A stretch of DNA of 64,000 nt from Pycnococcus provasolii (Eukaryota; Chlorophyta; Pseudoscourfieldiophyceae; Pseudoscourfieldiales). The translations under genes were made by a program, and so were the position numbers. Within the stretch, counting starts at the first letter, position 1; each line of letters begins with the position of its first letter. The DNA lies in contig CP150581.1 of the NCBI GenBank assembly GCA_049487715.1, forward strand, positions 62,001 to 126,000, in the 5' to 3' direction. Positions 10,229 through 20,325 of the stretch are shown here, piece after piece. Under the pieces are notes generated by a model, which made no database searches, was not told the DNA's origin, and was given only the letters and a program-made list of their open reading frames with translations.

Positions 10229-13200
10229 CGAGCCCGCCGCCACCGCCGAGCCCGCCACCGCCGCCGCCGAGCCCGCCGCCGCCACCGAGCCCGCCGCCGC
10301 CGCCACCGAGCCCGCCGCCACCGCCGAGCCCGCCGCCGCCACCGCCGAGCCCGCCGCCGCCGCCGAGCCCACCACCACCACGTCCACCGCCGCCGCTTCC
10401 GCCCTCACCTCCACATCCACCCCCCATGCCGCCTTTGCCACCGAGCCCGTCACCACCTCCACCACCTCAGCCTCCAACGATGCCAGCGCGTCCGCCGCCT
10501 CCAAAACCGTCTCCGCCCCCTCCGCCGTCACCGCCAATTCCGGCACCACCGCCATTGCCATCGCCTCCTCCTCCTCCTCCTCCGCCACCACCTCCTCCTC
10601 CACCACCACCAGACCTCAGCCCACTTCCGTGCATCGGCGCTATGAAGGGAATATTTGCCGAGTCGCGCGTAGGCTTGCGTCTTACCGATCCGATCGATGG
10701 CCACGGAGTGCATTGCAACTGGCAGTCCATCGATGGTGAATACGAAGTGAACACTTCCGCAACGCAGCTCGCCAACGAAGACTTTGAGTGTGCCATGCCG
10801 ATCAGTACGAATATCACAGCGTTCGATGTGCGACTTGCACATCCTGTTCGCAAGGCAACCGCGACTGTTCGAGCGTACACGACAATTGGCTTGATGATAA
10901 AGATCGCAGAGCCCGCGGAGCTGCCAACGAGTAATGCCGGAAAAGTTGTTCTGCAGGGCGTGTGGGAGAATGCTGACGTCGTCCAGGCTTTCAGCGAGAA
11001 TTCCAATCTTTTTCGGGAGAATCTCGCGTGCGCATGGGATGGGGAGGCGTGGGGAGGCGCACCCGTCGATCACACGAATGTGACTGCGCTTGAAGTCGAC
11101 CCCAAGTCATCGACTGTCACCATCGTGTGCGACGTTCCAGATGTTCTTGATGCTGGCACACAGTTTGTGACGGTGGTGGCACGATCTGCCAAGATTGGAC
11201 CACCTGCACTCGATGACAGATGGGTCTATGTCAATCGCATTGCGCCTTTGCCTCCAGCGGATATCGCACAAGACCGGCTTAATTCTGAGGACACCGCAGC
11301 ACATCACAGCGACTTCTACTCGTTTTACTTCTACGGTGAACCAGCCTTCTACTTCTACGATATGCGCTCCGCCGAACGTCACATGCAAGATGGGGAAGTT
11401 CTCAGTGCTTTGAATCCTCCGCACTCACATGCGCTGCCACTCGGACATTCTTACGCCACAAATGCTTCTCTTAGCACGTCGTGGCGGGAAGTGAAACTGT
11501 TAGGAGTGAATTGTGAGCATGCGCTAGGCTTTTTCATGGGACGTCGTCGGATTCTGCAGTCAGAGCCAAGGCCAATTTACACTGAGTGCGGTGTACGGTT
11601 CGAGTGTCCCGGTACATATTCGGATGCTTTCGTACTTGATGTGGCTGTGGTCGGTGTCGAACGTTCCGTGGAGGTGAGTCTACTTGGAAATAGTTTTGTT
11701 GATCGCAATATGAACCCGATCGCCGCGAGCATTGGACCAATTGCATCCGTGAGGTACATTCCGCACTCGCCACCGCCTCCGTTGCCACCACCTCCAACTC
11801 CTCCTCCGCCAACGCCGCCCCCAATCCCACCACATACTCCGCCGCCTCCACAGCCACCGATACCACAGAGCGACGCTCGAGTGAGGGCAGTTTCCCTATT
11901 CACACGATCGGGAAATTCGTCGGGAAGTTGGATTTCACGGGAGTCGTACATTCCTGACGGCGACTCGGGAACTTTCAACTTTGTGACTGCTGGATGGGAA
12001 TTGGATGCGGACGCCGAGCTCCTGCTCACCGTGAACGTTATCTCAAGCAGGTCAAATGTGGCCATGAGTGTGCGGCATATGGAACCACCGCCGCCAAATC
12101 CAAATCCACCTCCTCCTCATCTTCCACCACCAAATCAGCCCCCTCCGCATCTTCCACCGCCCGTGCCAAATCCACCTCCTCTGCCGATGCCGCCACCGCC
12201 AGTGCCAATTTCCTCGCCGCCGAGTCCTTCTCCAGCGTCTCCGGCGCAACCGAATGTGCCGCTTCCGCCACCTCCGCACGTGCCAAAACTGCCGCCGCAG
12301 CAACTGAGTTCGCCACCTTCGTTGCCGTTGCTTCCTCCTCCGCCGCTTGCTCCGCCTTCGGCTCCTCCGCCAACGCGACCGCCGCAGTGGGAACCTCCAG
12401 GCTATCCGCCTCCAACTGCACCTCTTGCGCAAACCACGACTGCACCACCGTACAGTTTTTACGGTGTAGTTGAGTCGACGTATCCATCCCCACCTCCATC
12501 GGAGGCGCTCTTGCCACCTCCACTTGTGGCACATCTGCCTCCTCCGGTTTCACCGAGCCCATCAAACACAAAACACTCGTTCTACGGCCTTTTCGATTCG
12601 TCAATCTATATTGCAGAGCGACGCAAGCTAGCTGAAGATACACTGCAACATGAATTCCGATTGAGCACAACGAAAGCTGATTCGCTTCTCCCAGGGACAA
12701 ACGTGATTATTATATTAGTGGAAAGCGAAGATGAAAATCTCAGCACAATCGTTGAGCTTCAAGTCGAAGCTGCTCATTCAAGTCCACCTCCGCCCCCATA
12801 TCCTCCTCATCCCCGCCGCCGCCACTGCCACCGCCGCCACCACCGCCGCCACCGCCACCGCCACCGCCGCCAGCACCGCCAAATACTGAGCAGCTAATCC
12901 CGCCCGTGCCGCCAAGCACGCCACCGGAATCGCCTCAGCCGCCAAGTCCGATACCCTCGCCACCTGGTCCACCTACACCGCCAGGTTCACCACCTGCACC
13001 ACCCTTGCCACCAAATCCTTCGCCATTGCCGCCAGCTCCACCCATACTGCCGAGTGCACCTCCGCCGCCACCGTTGCCGCCGAGACCTCCGCCGCCACCA
13101 CCAGGACCTCCTCTGCAACCGAGCTCGCCATTGCTTCCGCCGAATAGCCCATCCGTGCTACCGAGTGAACCAGTGCCACCCATGATTTTGCCGATGCCTC

Positions 13201-15008
13201 CACCACCATTCGTGCCGCCACCACAGAGTCAGGGTTATTTGCAGCCGCCGCCCCAGTCTCCTATAATGAATCCTGTTAATGATGGGTCACCACAATCGAC
13301 GACGACGACGACGACGACGACGCTGCCATTGCCGCCACCAACTGTGTCAACAACATTCCCACTCGTTCGAATTCCCACAACTTCGACTTCGACAACGACA
13401 ACGGTGGTGACAACGACAACCGCCAGTACTGACGCCCCTGCGGTATTGACGACGACGACGACGACTAATCTCAGTACCCTTCCTGTCTTGAACGAAACGA
13501 ATGTGACTGTGCCTTTTGACATCATGGACAATACGACTACTTTGACGTCCACGATGCCCACCGGTACAGCTGACGAAGATGATGGGGAAAATGGATTCAA
13601 CTTGACGACGACGACGACGACTACCAATCCCAGTATCGAACCAAATGCGAACGCGACGAATGTGACGACGCCTTTTGACATCGTGGGCAATGCCACTACT
13701 TTGACGTCCACGATGCCCGCTGGCACAGCTGACGAAGATGAGGGTGGAACTGGGTTGAACGAATCTGAAGCTTCAACGTCAACGGGAGATGTGGTGCTTT
13801 ACGTTCGACTACGACTTGGCTTTCTTACCGCACCACCGCAAACGAACCTACTTGCTTCACAGTGTTCGTCGGGTGTGCAGAGCTTGCTCGACGAAATGAC
13901 AAATTCAAGTGTGACGCCCTTGCACCACAGGGGTTCGCTGTCCTCGTCAGGAGGCACGGGAAGTGCAAATGACGCAATGCGTCGATCCGCTGCGCCTTAC
14001 ATCGCGGATACTCTGCTTGCAGTTCGGTCCAATTCGTCCAACATTAGCACGCATGAGGAGGACCTTTCTGATAGCCGTGCATTCCTTGGAAGTGCAGCTG
14101 CGGATGGTACACTTGTTACCGCACTCGCCGCGTCAGGTATTGATTCGGTGGAATCGTTGACATTTGCATGTGCGGTTGGGAGCAGTGGTGCACATCTTTC
14201 GGATATCGAAGCTCTTGTGGACGCCGCACCCGCCCTGCTTGCCGTGCTGCCTAAGCGTGGGACGATCATTCCATTGGATCCATTCCAGGCTCGCGAGGAT
14301 TACCGACCTCCCGCGATGCCAACAGCTCCACCGGCACCTCCTGTGACTCCGCCTATGCCGCCGACAATGCTTCGCGTGAGTTTGGCACCGACGAGCGAAG
14401 GCGATCGAGGTTCACGGGACGACACGTACACCGTCTTTGGGATGAGTCTTGCAATTGGCTTCGTGGCAATCATTACGTTCTCTGCATTCGTGTGGCTATG
14501 GAGACGATCCCGTCGATTGCCCATTTCACCCACACCGCCAACCGCCGCTATTGTCGGAGAGGAGTGCAGCGTGGTGATTGCGGAGAATGTCTTGCCGAGC
14601 TTGGCGCCAAAGCACATTCCACGTCCTCCGGAGAAACCTCTTCCAATGACGAGAAATCCGCTGGTGGGAAAAGAAGGACGCGTCTATGGTCACATTCCAA
14701 AGCCTCCGGAGGAGGCGAAAACTCCAACAAGCAACGGCTTGGCTGGCGGTGGGCGCCCTGGTGCGCGCCGGCTTGTCGGAAGCCTTGCTTCCCTGGACCT
14801 TGGATTGCGTAGCGTTCAGGAGGAGTATACAAGGAGCTACTACCGATTCATTCAACGCGCACTTATGCTCAACTCAGGTGGGGATGAAGACGAGAAGAAG
14901 ATGGAGACTCAACCGGCACGTGAGGGTGGTGGTGGTGGTGGTGATGGTGGACGTGAGGTTGTCATCTCAACCTTGCCGACAGGCGCGCCACCCTACTCCC
15001 CCTTCTAA
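8437..15008 (+). CDS. Secreted subtilase fused to proline-rich repeats and a C-terminal TM segment; frameshift near 12811
   Basis: The first ATG (8437) opens a signal-peptide-like leader. An I9-like propeptide region follows, then a peptidase S8 domain with Asp240 (VLDTG), His278 (NGHGTHC), Asn369 (AAGNE) and Ser438 (SGTSMACP), spaced as in proteinase K/subtilisin, so it should be active. Downstream are proline-rich blocks (about 9937-9970, 10126-10620, 11768-11866, 12085-12560), typical SPPPP hydroxyproline-rich wall sequence, alternating with Cys-containing non-repeat domains. At 12811-12814 the frame fails inside a proline run and continues in another frame to 15008. The second part has more proline-rich and Thr-rich repeats, a membrane segment (14428-14500) and a cytosolic tail. 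It is read here as one gene of about 2190 codons. FYG and RRxL motifs recur. Likely a cell-surface or matrix protease; substrate unknown. Confidence 0.75.
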
Positions 15009-15096
15009 TCATTTATTATTTTGGTAAATCATACTGTACCATTCGATTACATCTTACAACAAAGTGGTCAACACCTCGTGACCTCGTCCTTTACAA

Positions 15097-15696
15097 TCAG
15101 ATTTCCATAAACGTCAGCATCATTTCCGCCAGGTCAATCGCATCCTCGTTCGTGATGCCGTCCTCGATGACTATTGACTCCTTGAGCAGATCGACGTGCG
15201 CCTTGAGCGCCTTGAGCGCCTTGTCGATGCGAGCTGGGTTGACGCCAAGATGGTTCCGCACGCTGAGAAGGAGCTTATACGCGCGCTGGAAGTACAGCTT
15301 CGCGCCACCACCAGCGCCACCACCAGCGCCAGCAATAGAGCCAGCAATAGAGCCACCGCTAGGGCCAAACGGCACACCTTTAAAGTCGAGAAACGGGAGG
15401 CCTGCCTCCGCTCGCTTGAGGTTGCAGTCCTCGTCCTCCACCACTGCGTCAGCCTCCTCCATTGTGTCGCCATCATCTTCGCCGGATAGGGGAACATTAA
15501 GCCCACCTAGAGCGCAGTTCTTGATGTGGACTGGACCGGTCACGTGTCCCAATACGTGCTTCTGGTCGCCAAAAGTGCTATCGCACGCGTAGCAGTGCCA
15601 GCCATCCGGCTTGCCATGCTGGCCCGGGACTACACGCGCGAGACCTTGCAAGAACATTCCAATGAGTGCCTGATGAGTGTCGCTCATTGTCTGCAT
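15097..15696 (-). CDS. Small C2H2-like zinc-finger protein
   Basis: Start chosen at the Met at 15696 (199 aa), with a second Met three codons later; the frame extends further upstream but that stretch overlaps the PWP1 leader and looks non-coding. Residues about 33-62 hold one Cys2-His2-like finger (WHCYACDSTFGDQKHVLGHVTGPVHIKNC). An acidic segment, a Gly/Ala-rich linker and a helical C-terminus follow. One finger of this U1-like or matrin-like spacing suggests RNA or nucleic-acid binding, but the family is not recognised. TTACA (TGTAA on the transcribed strand) occurs just downstream (15047-15058). Head-to-head with PWP1. Confidence 0.55.
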   Translation of the reverse strand: MQTMSDTHQALIGMFLQGLARVVPGQHGKPDGWHCYACDSTFGDQKHVLGHVTGPVHIKNCALGGLNVPLSGEDDGDTMEEADAVVEDEDCNLKRAEAGLPFLDFKGVPFGPSGGSIAGSIAGAGGGAGGGAKLYFQRAYKLLLSVRNHLGVNPARIDKALKALKAHVDLLKESIVIEDGITNEDAIDLAEMMLTFMEI

Positions 15697-15982
15697 TGAG
15701 GAGCGAATGGGGAGCTCTGAATGACACCACGCAAAACGGCCTGCTTCACCTGTTGGTTTCGTTCTTGTACGGGGAGAGCGAGGGAAGAGGGGGAAGTGGG
15801 AGGGGGAAGAGGGTGGAAGAAGGTATTGCGACCAACGAGGTATCCCCTCAATGAGCGGGTTAGGGAGGGGCCCCATCGTTCCCCCAGGGTGGGTTAGGGG
15901 GCAACAACGAACCCGCCGCCACGCCGCCGCTCCTCCGCATCCTCCGCATCCTCCCGCAGCGCCAACGCATTATCTACGACGG

Positions 15983-17281
15983 ATGTTCGCCGCCGTGTCG
16001 TTCGTGCCCCGCGGCGCCACGGCGTCCGCGCCCATGCGCGAGGCGCTCACTGCCGAGGAGCGACTGGCAGCCTCCCGCGCCTCGTCGTCATTCGCTAGCC
16101 CAGGTGAGGAGAGTCACAATGCTATGGCTGAGGACTTAGACGTTGCTCGTCTCAAGATTTCCGACGACGCTCTCGAGGACGACGAAGTTGCCGCCGGCGC
16201 GCTCTCGATGGCGCGCGCTGATGCCATGCTTGGCGCGTTTGACGGCGCGTTGCGTGACGAAGGCGACAACGACGACGACGACGGTGACGACGACGAGGAC
16301 CGCGATGCACTGCAGCTGCAGCCAACGGACATCGTTTTCGTCGCGATTGCACACGACGACGACGCGCCGCACGGCGACGTGTGCGTGTTCGAGCCCGGCG
16401 ACGGCGGTGGACCGCCAAATGTTTACGTTCACCACGACTTTCTGCTGTCCGCACCGCCACTGTGCTGCGACTTTGTTGGGACAGCGCCGGGTGGATATGC
16501 CGGTGCTGCGCCAGCCAGCGACCCGGCGGCGGCGGGAGTTGCCGGACGCGCGTTTGCCGCAATTGGGACGTTCGAAACGGCGGTGGAGATTTGGGACCTT
16601 GACGTTATCGACGCCGCCGAGCCGGCGTGCGTTCTTGGAGGAGAGGAGACTGTGACCGTTGCGATGGACGACGACGACGACGACGATGACGACGTCGACG
16701 AGCCGTCGAGTACCAAGAAAAAGAAGAAGAAGAAGGACAAGAAGGCGGCGAAGAAGGAGGAGAAGCGAAAGCGCGCCGCCGCCGCGGTGCCTGGAGCCAA
16801 CTACGCCGAGCGTGTTCGTCTGAAGAAGGAAAGCCATCGATCGAGCGTTCTATGCGTGGAGTGGAATCGCACCGCCACCAACTTGCTGGCAACGGGGTCG
16901 GCAGACGAGACGGTTCGCCTCTGGGACGTCTCGACGGCACGATGCGTGGCTACGTACGACACTCTACACAGCGACAAGGTGCAGGCGTTGGCCTGGCACC
17001 GAAAGGAGCCTCATGTGCTGCTCACCGGAGGCTACGATCAGCTGTGCGTGGTGAGCGACGTGCGCGGCAAGTCAGATGGAATGCTGTCCATGCCCCTAAG
17101 CGCTGACGTGGAGTCGTGCTGCTGGGACATTGGGAATGACAGCTGCTTTTACGCGAGCAGCGAAGATGGCGTGGTGTATTGTTTCGACATGCGACGAACG
17201 AAAAGTGCGATGGCTGTCGTGCAAGCGCACGATCGAGCGACGACTTGCGTCGTCTCAGCCCTTTGTGCACGCGGTGCCCTG

Positions 17282-17313
<32 letters not shown>

Positions 17314-17686
17314 CATGGCGTCTGTTTTGGTGACTGCTAGTACCGACAAGACTGTGCGAGTATGGGATGCCAATGCGCTCGCATCGGCGGGTTCCTCGTC
17401 GGCAGCAGAACGTGGCAGGGGCAAGAAGGCGGCGGCGTCGGCGGCGAGTGCCAGCTCCGCCATGCTGCTTCGCGTGACTCCGAAGGTTGGTGCTGTGCTC
17501 AGCGTGGGCACTTGCTCGGACGACGGCCGTCTTCTCGTCGTGGGAGGCAGCAAGGGTGTGAGTGTCGTCGACTTGACGGCTGCTCATGCCGAGGCGAAAG
17601 CAGCAGTTTCCCAAGCGGACAATGGTGGCAGCAGCAGTAGCGACGACGACTCCGACTCCGACGGCGACGGCGACGGCGAGATGTAA
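15983..17686 (+). CDS. PWP1: Periodic tryptophan protein 1 homologue (WD40, ribosome biogenesis)
   Basis: The start at 15983 gives an N-terminus MFAAVSFVPRGA, matching the conserved beginning of PWP1 proteins; the frame is open further upstream but only with low-complexity codons. The 567-residue protein has acidic stretches, a Lys-rich segment (about residues 240-270) and WD40 repeats from about residue 280 (for example TGSADETVRLWDV). PWP1 is a conserved nuclear/nucleolar WD40 protein linked to rRNA production and chromatin at rDNA. Two GGGTTAGGG-type motifs lie just upstream (15858-15897). No TGTAA occurs after the stop until inside the MITE at 17716-18090. Confidence 0.88.
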
Positions 17687-17715
17687 GAAATTCTTCCCAC
17701 TAATCCTATTTTTAC

Positions 17716-17790
17716 GAGAAAATTGCAAGTGTGGGTACGGATTTACGCCCAAATAATTTTTGTGGGTACAGGATTACAAATGTGGGTACA
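17716..17790 (+). repeat. Left terminal inverted repeat of the MITE
   Basis: Reverse complement of 18014-18090 with few mismatches and one-base indels. Confidence 0.85.
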
Positions 17791-18013
17791 AACTGTCTTT
17801 CCATACCACTCCCCCAGAGCGGCTTGTTGGTCGAGCATAACATTTTAGACGTCGAGTGACTGCCCAAAGTCGAGCGACTGCCCAAAGGTTAAGGGCACTG
17901 GTCCCAAAGCTAGTTGGTTAGGTTTATAACAGCCAATGCCACTATCAGGTTGTGATTCTTGGGCAGTGCCGTGATTAAACTCACAGTCTAACGTAGACCA
18001 AAGCCAGAAAACC

Positions 18014-18090
18014 TCCTTCCGTACCCACATTTGTAATCTTGTACCCACAAAATTATTTGGGCGCAAATCCATACCCACACTTGCACTTTC
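18014..18090 (-). repeat. Right terminal inverted repeat of the MITE
   Basis: Pairs with 17716-17790. Contains a plus-strand TGTAA at 18033-18037. Confidence 0.85.
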
Positions 18091-18201
18091 TCCTATTTTT
18101 ACCTTCAGAAAACCGGCGGATGCGGCTTGATTACACACATGACAAGACAACACACACACACACCATTTCCCTGACAAAAAAATTCTTTTATCGTATTCTA
18201 T

Positions 18202-19550
18202 TTAGAACGATGCGCTCGCCGCCGGCGTGGTCGACTCCATGTCCAGCGATCCAGCCTCGACGGGTGCCATGAAGAACAGCGCAAGGAGGTGCGAAGCGAA
18301 GCCCGCGAGGATCGGCAGCTTCTGCAGAGACTTGACAAAGTCGGGTGCATCCGACGCGCCGATGGCGGAAAGCTGCTTGTTCAGCTCCACCATCTTGTCG
18401 CATCGCTCGAAGAACTCGGGGTTCTCGACGTCGAGCACCGCGGGGAAGATGCGCGCCGTCGTCTTGTTCGTCTCGACGATGACGTGCTGGTTGAACTCCG
18501 TCGTCTGCAGGCCCACACTCTCGTAGAACGCACTGCGCTGGTGGTCGTTGAGGTACATCGTCACGTAGACGCTGAGGCAGAAGAAGCGGCACCACAGCTT
18601 GCTCTCCCAGGTGTTGAGGAACTGCGGCTGCGCCTTGAGGAGCGCGGAGAAGAAGTCTCCGTGCCTCGACTCGTCCTGGCACCAGTTCTCGAAGTACTCG
18701 AACATGGGGTACAGCTGGCAGTCGGGGTTGCGCTGCAGGTGGCGGTAGATGGAGATGTATCGCCAGTATCCGATCTTCTCGCTGAGGTACGTGGCGTAGA
18801 AGATGAACTTGGGCTTGAAGAAGGTGTACTTGCGGTTCTTCGTGAGGAAGCCGAGGTCGAGTGCAAGGTCAAAGTCGCTGAGCGCCTTGTTAAGGAATCC
18901 GGCGTGGCGTGCCTCGTCGCGGGACATGAGCGTGAACACCTCGGCGACCACGGGGTTGATCTTCTTCAGGCGGCGTCCGAGCTCCTTGTAGAGGAGAAAT
19001 CCGCTGAACTCCGCCGTGCAGCTTCGCTCGAGGAACTCGACGAAGATCTTGCGCGCGGGACCCTCGATCTTGTCCGCGGCGGCACGGAACGTGTCGTTGC
19101 GAACGAAGTGGCGCTGGTTGTAGTCCTGCTGGAACTCCTTGAGCACAGCCTCCATTTCCTCCTTGTTCAGCTGGCTGTTCCACTCGCCTCCGAACAGCTC
19201 CTCCATCTCCTCGAAATCCTACGTTTGTTTTGATTTGTGGTGTGGGGAAAAGAGAAAAAGTTGGTCACGTCAGTAAGTAAGTATGCGTGTATGTATATGT
19301 GTATGTGTATGTGTTGTGTTGTTGCACCCATACGTACCGTGGTGTAGAATCGCGGCGTGAGAATATTTTCATCCGCCGCCTCCTTGACACCTTTACGCAT
19401 CATCTTGATTCCCGTCTTGGAATCCGCCCCTGACGGCGTGGTGGCGGCTGCCGCAACACGCGGAGAGGATCGCGCACCTTTCACCGAGCGACGGACGGCA
19501 GGTGCCTTCAAAGAGCGCATACCACGAACAGAGGACGAGTTGGCAAGCAT
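18202..19550 (-). CDS. CHL27: Mg-protoporphyrin IX monomethyl ester oxidative cyclase (two exons)
   Basis: Exon 1 is 19550-19338, exon 2 is 19218-18202; the 119-bp intron has GTACGT at its donor and CGTAG at its acceptor, and splicing joins PRFYTT to DFEEMEEL, as expected for this family. The product has 409 residues with an Arg/Ser/Ala-rich plastid transit peptide. Di-iron ligands are visible in EFLERS, DEARH and DESRH. The enzyme forms ring E of chlorophyll (Mg-protoporphyrin monomethyl ester to protochlorophyllide) in plastid membranes, using oxygen. It is also called CRD1/AcsF. TTACA (TGTAA on the transcript) lies about 70 bases past the stop. Convergent with PWP1. Confidence 0.96.
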
Positions 19551-20325
19551 GACGGACGAACAACAAGCTGTTGTATTGAGAATGAGACGCGACAGGAAGG
19601 TCGAAGGCAGAGCAGAGGGTCAAGTGTAAAAACCACCAGCCGAGCCGGCGACGTCACTGCAGGGCTGATCCCGGGGAAGGGGAACCCGGTGCACCCCACC
19701 CCACAGGGGAATAAAAATCAGAGCTCAGAGGCGCAGAGAGACGATAGTAGCCCCTGGGGGAAGATCCGGAGATTGCCCTCAGCCGGATTGCGATAAGGCC
19801 CCGCAAACCAAAACCCCCAACACTCACTTTCCATCCCCTGGGAAGGGAAGAGGTATCCCCTTGGGACGGGACCCTAAAACATTTAGGGGTTGGGATGTTA
19901 GGATTGGGGGATTGGGGAAACGAACCGGTATCCTCCTCTTCCTGGGACTTGCTCTTCGAAGCTCCTCTTTCATAGTTACCGGTAGTCTGTTTCCAGGACA
20001 AAATATCCATGCGTGCGTTTCGTTTCCGCGCCCCTTCGTCCCCTTCGATCCCCTGCTTGCCTCTTGCTTGCTGAAATGCTTTCCGAGACTTGTTTTTGCG
20101 CTCCGAGCCTCCCAAGAGCTTGTTCTCCCAGAAAGTTCCCTCCCGGACTCCGGAGCCCGGCTCCCCCTTCCTTTTGGGCACGCTCCTCCTGCCCTCATCA
20201 GGCCATTTCTCCGCCACGTCGGCCTCGGGTTAGTGCGAGCTCGAACATACCAAACATACACCTGCTGTTTCTTCTTTCCTTTCTTCACGCTCAGAGAGGG
20301 TTCTTTCAGCACCGTATATTATACC
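19551..20325. other. Intergenic/promoter region between divergent genes
   Basis: Separates CHL27 (-) from acyl-CoA oxidase (+). The frame of the oxidase is open back to 19861 but without domain-like sequence, so I treat it as leader. GC-rich; many runs of C or G. No other gene is supported. Confidence 0.45.

Larger units (their letters stand above)
17704..18102. mobile_element. MITE with long terminal inverted repeats and 12-bp target duplication
   Basis: A 375-bp element (17716-18090) is flanked on both sides by the identical 12 bases TCCTATTTTTAC (17704-17715 and 18091-18102). Its ends are inverted repeats of about 75 bp (about 17716-17790 and 18014-18090), sharing GCAAGTGTGGGTA, GCCCAAATAATTTT and GATTACAAATGTGGGTAC with only a few mismatches. 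The interior has no coding capacity. Long TIRs with a long target duplication are closest to Mutator-like non-autonomous elements, though 12 bp is longer than the usual 8-11. Confidence 0.88.

Noticed and set aside
9213-10427. Glycine-rich minus-strand ORF
   Set aside because: Antisense of the proline-rich block; no start context.
10100-10645. Other-frame ORFs over the proline-rich repeats
   Set aside because: CCG/CCA repeats leave all frames open as Arg/His or Gly runs.
19654-20217. Minus-strand ORF before acyl-CoA oxidase
   Set aside because: Low complexity, no domain, overlaps the leader region.
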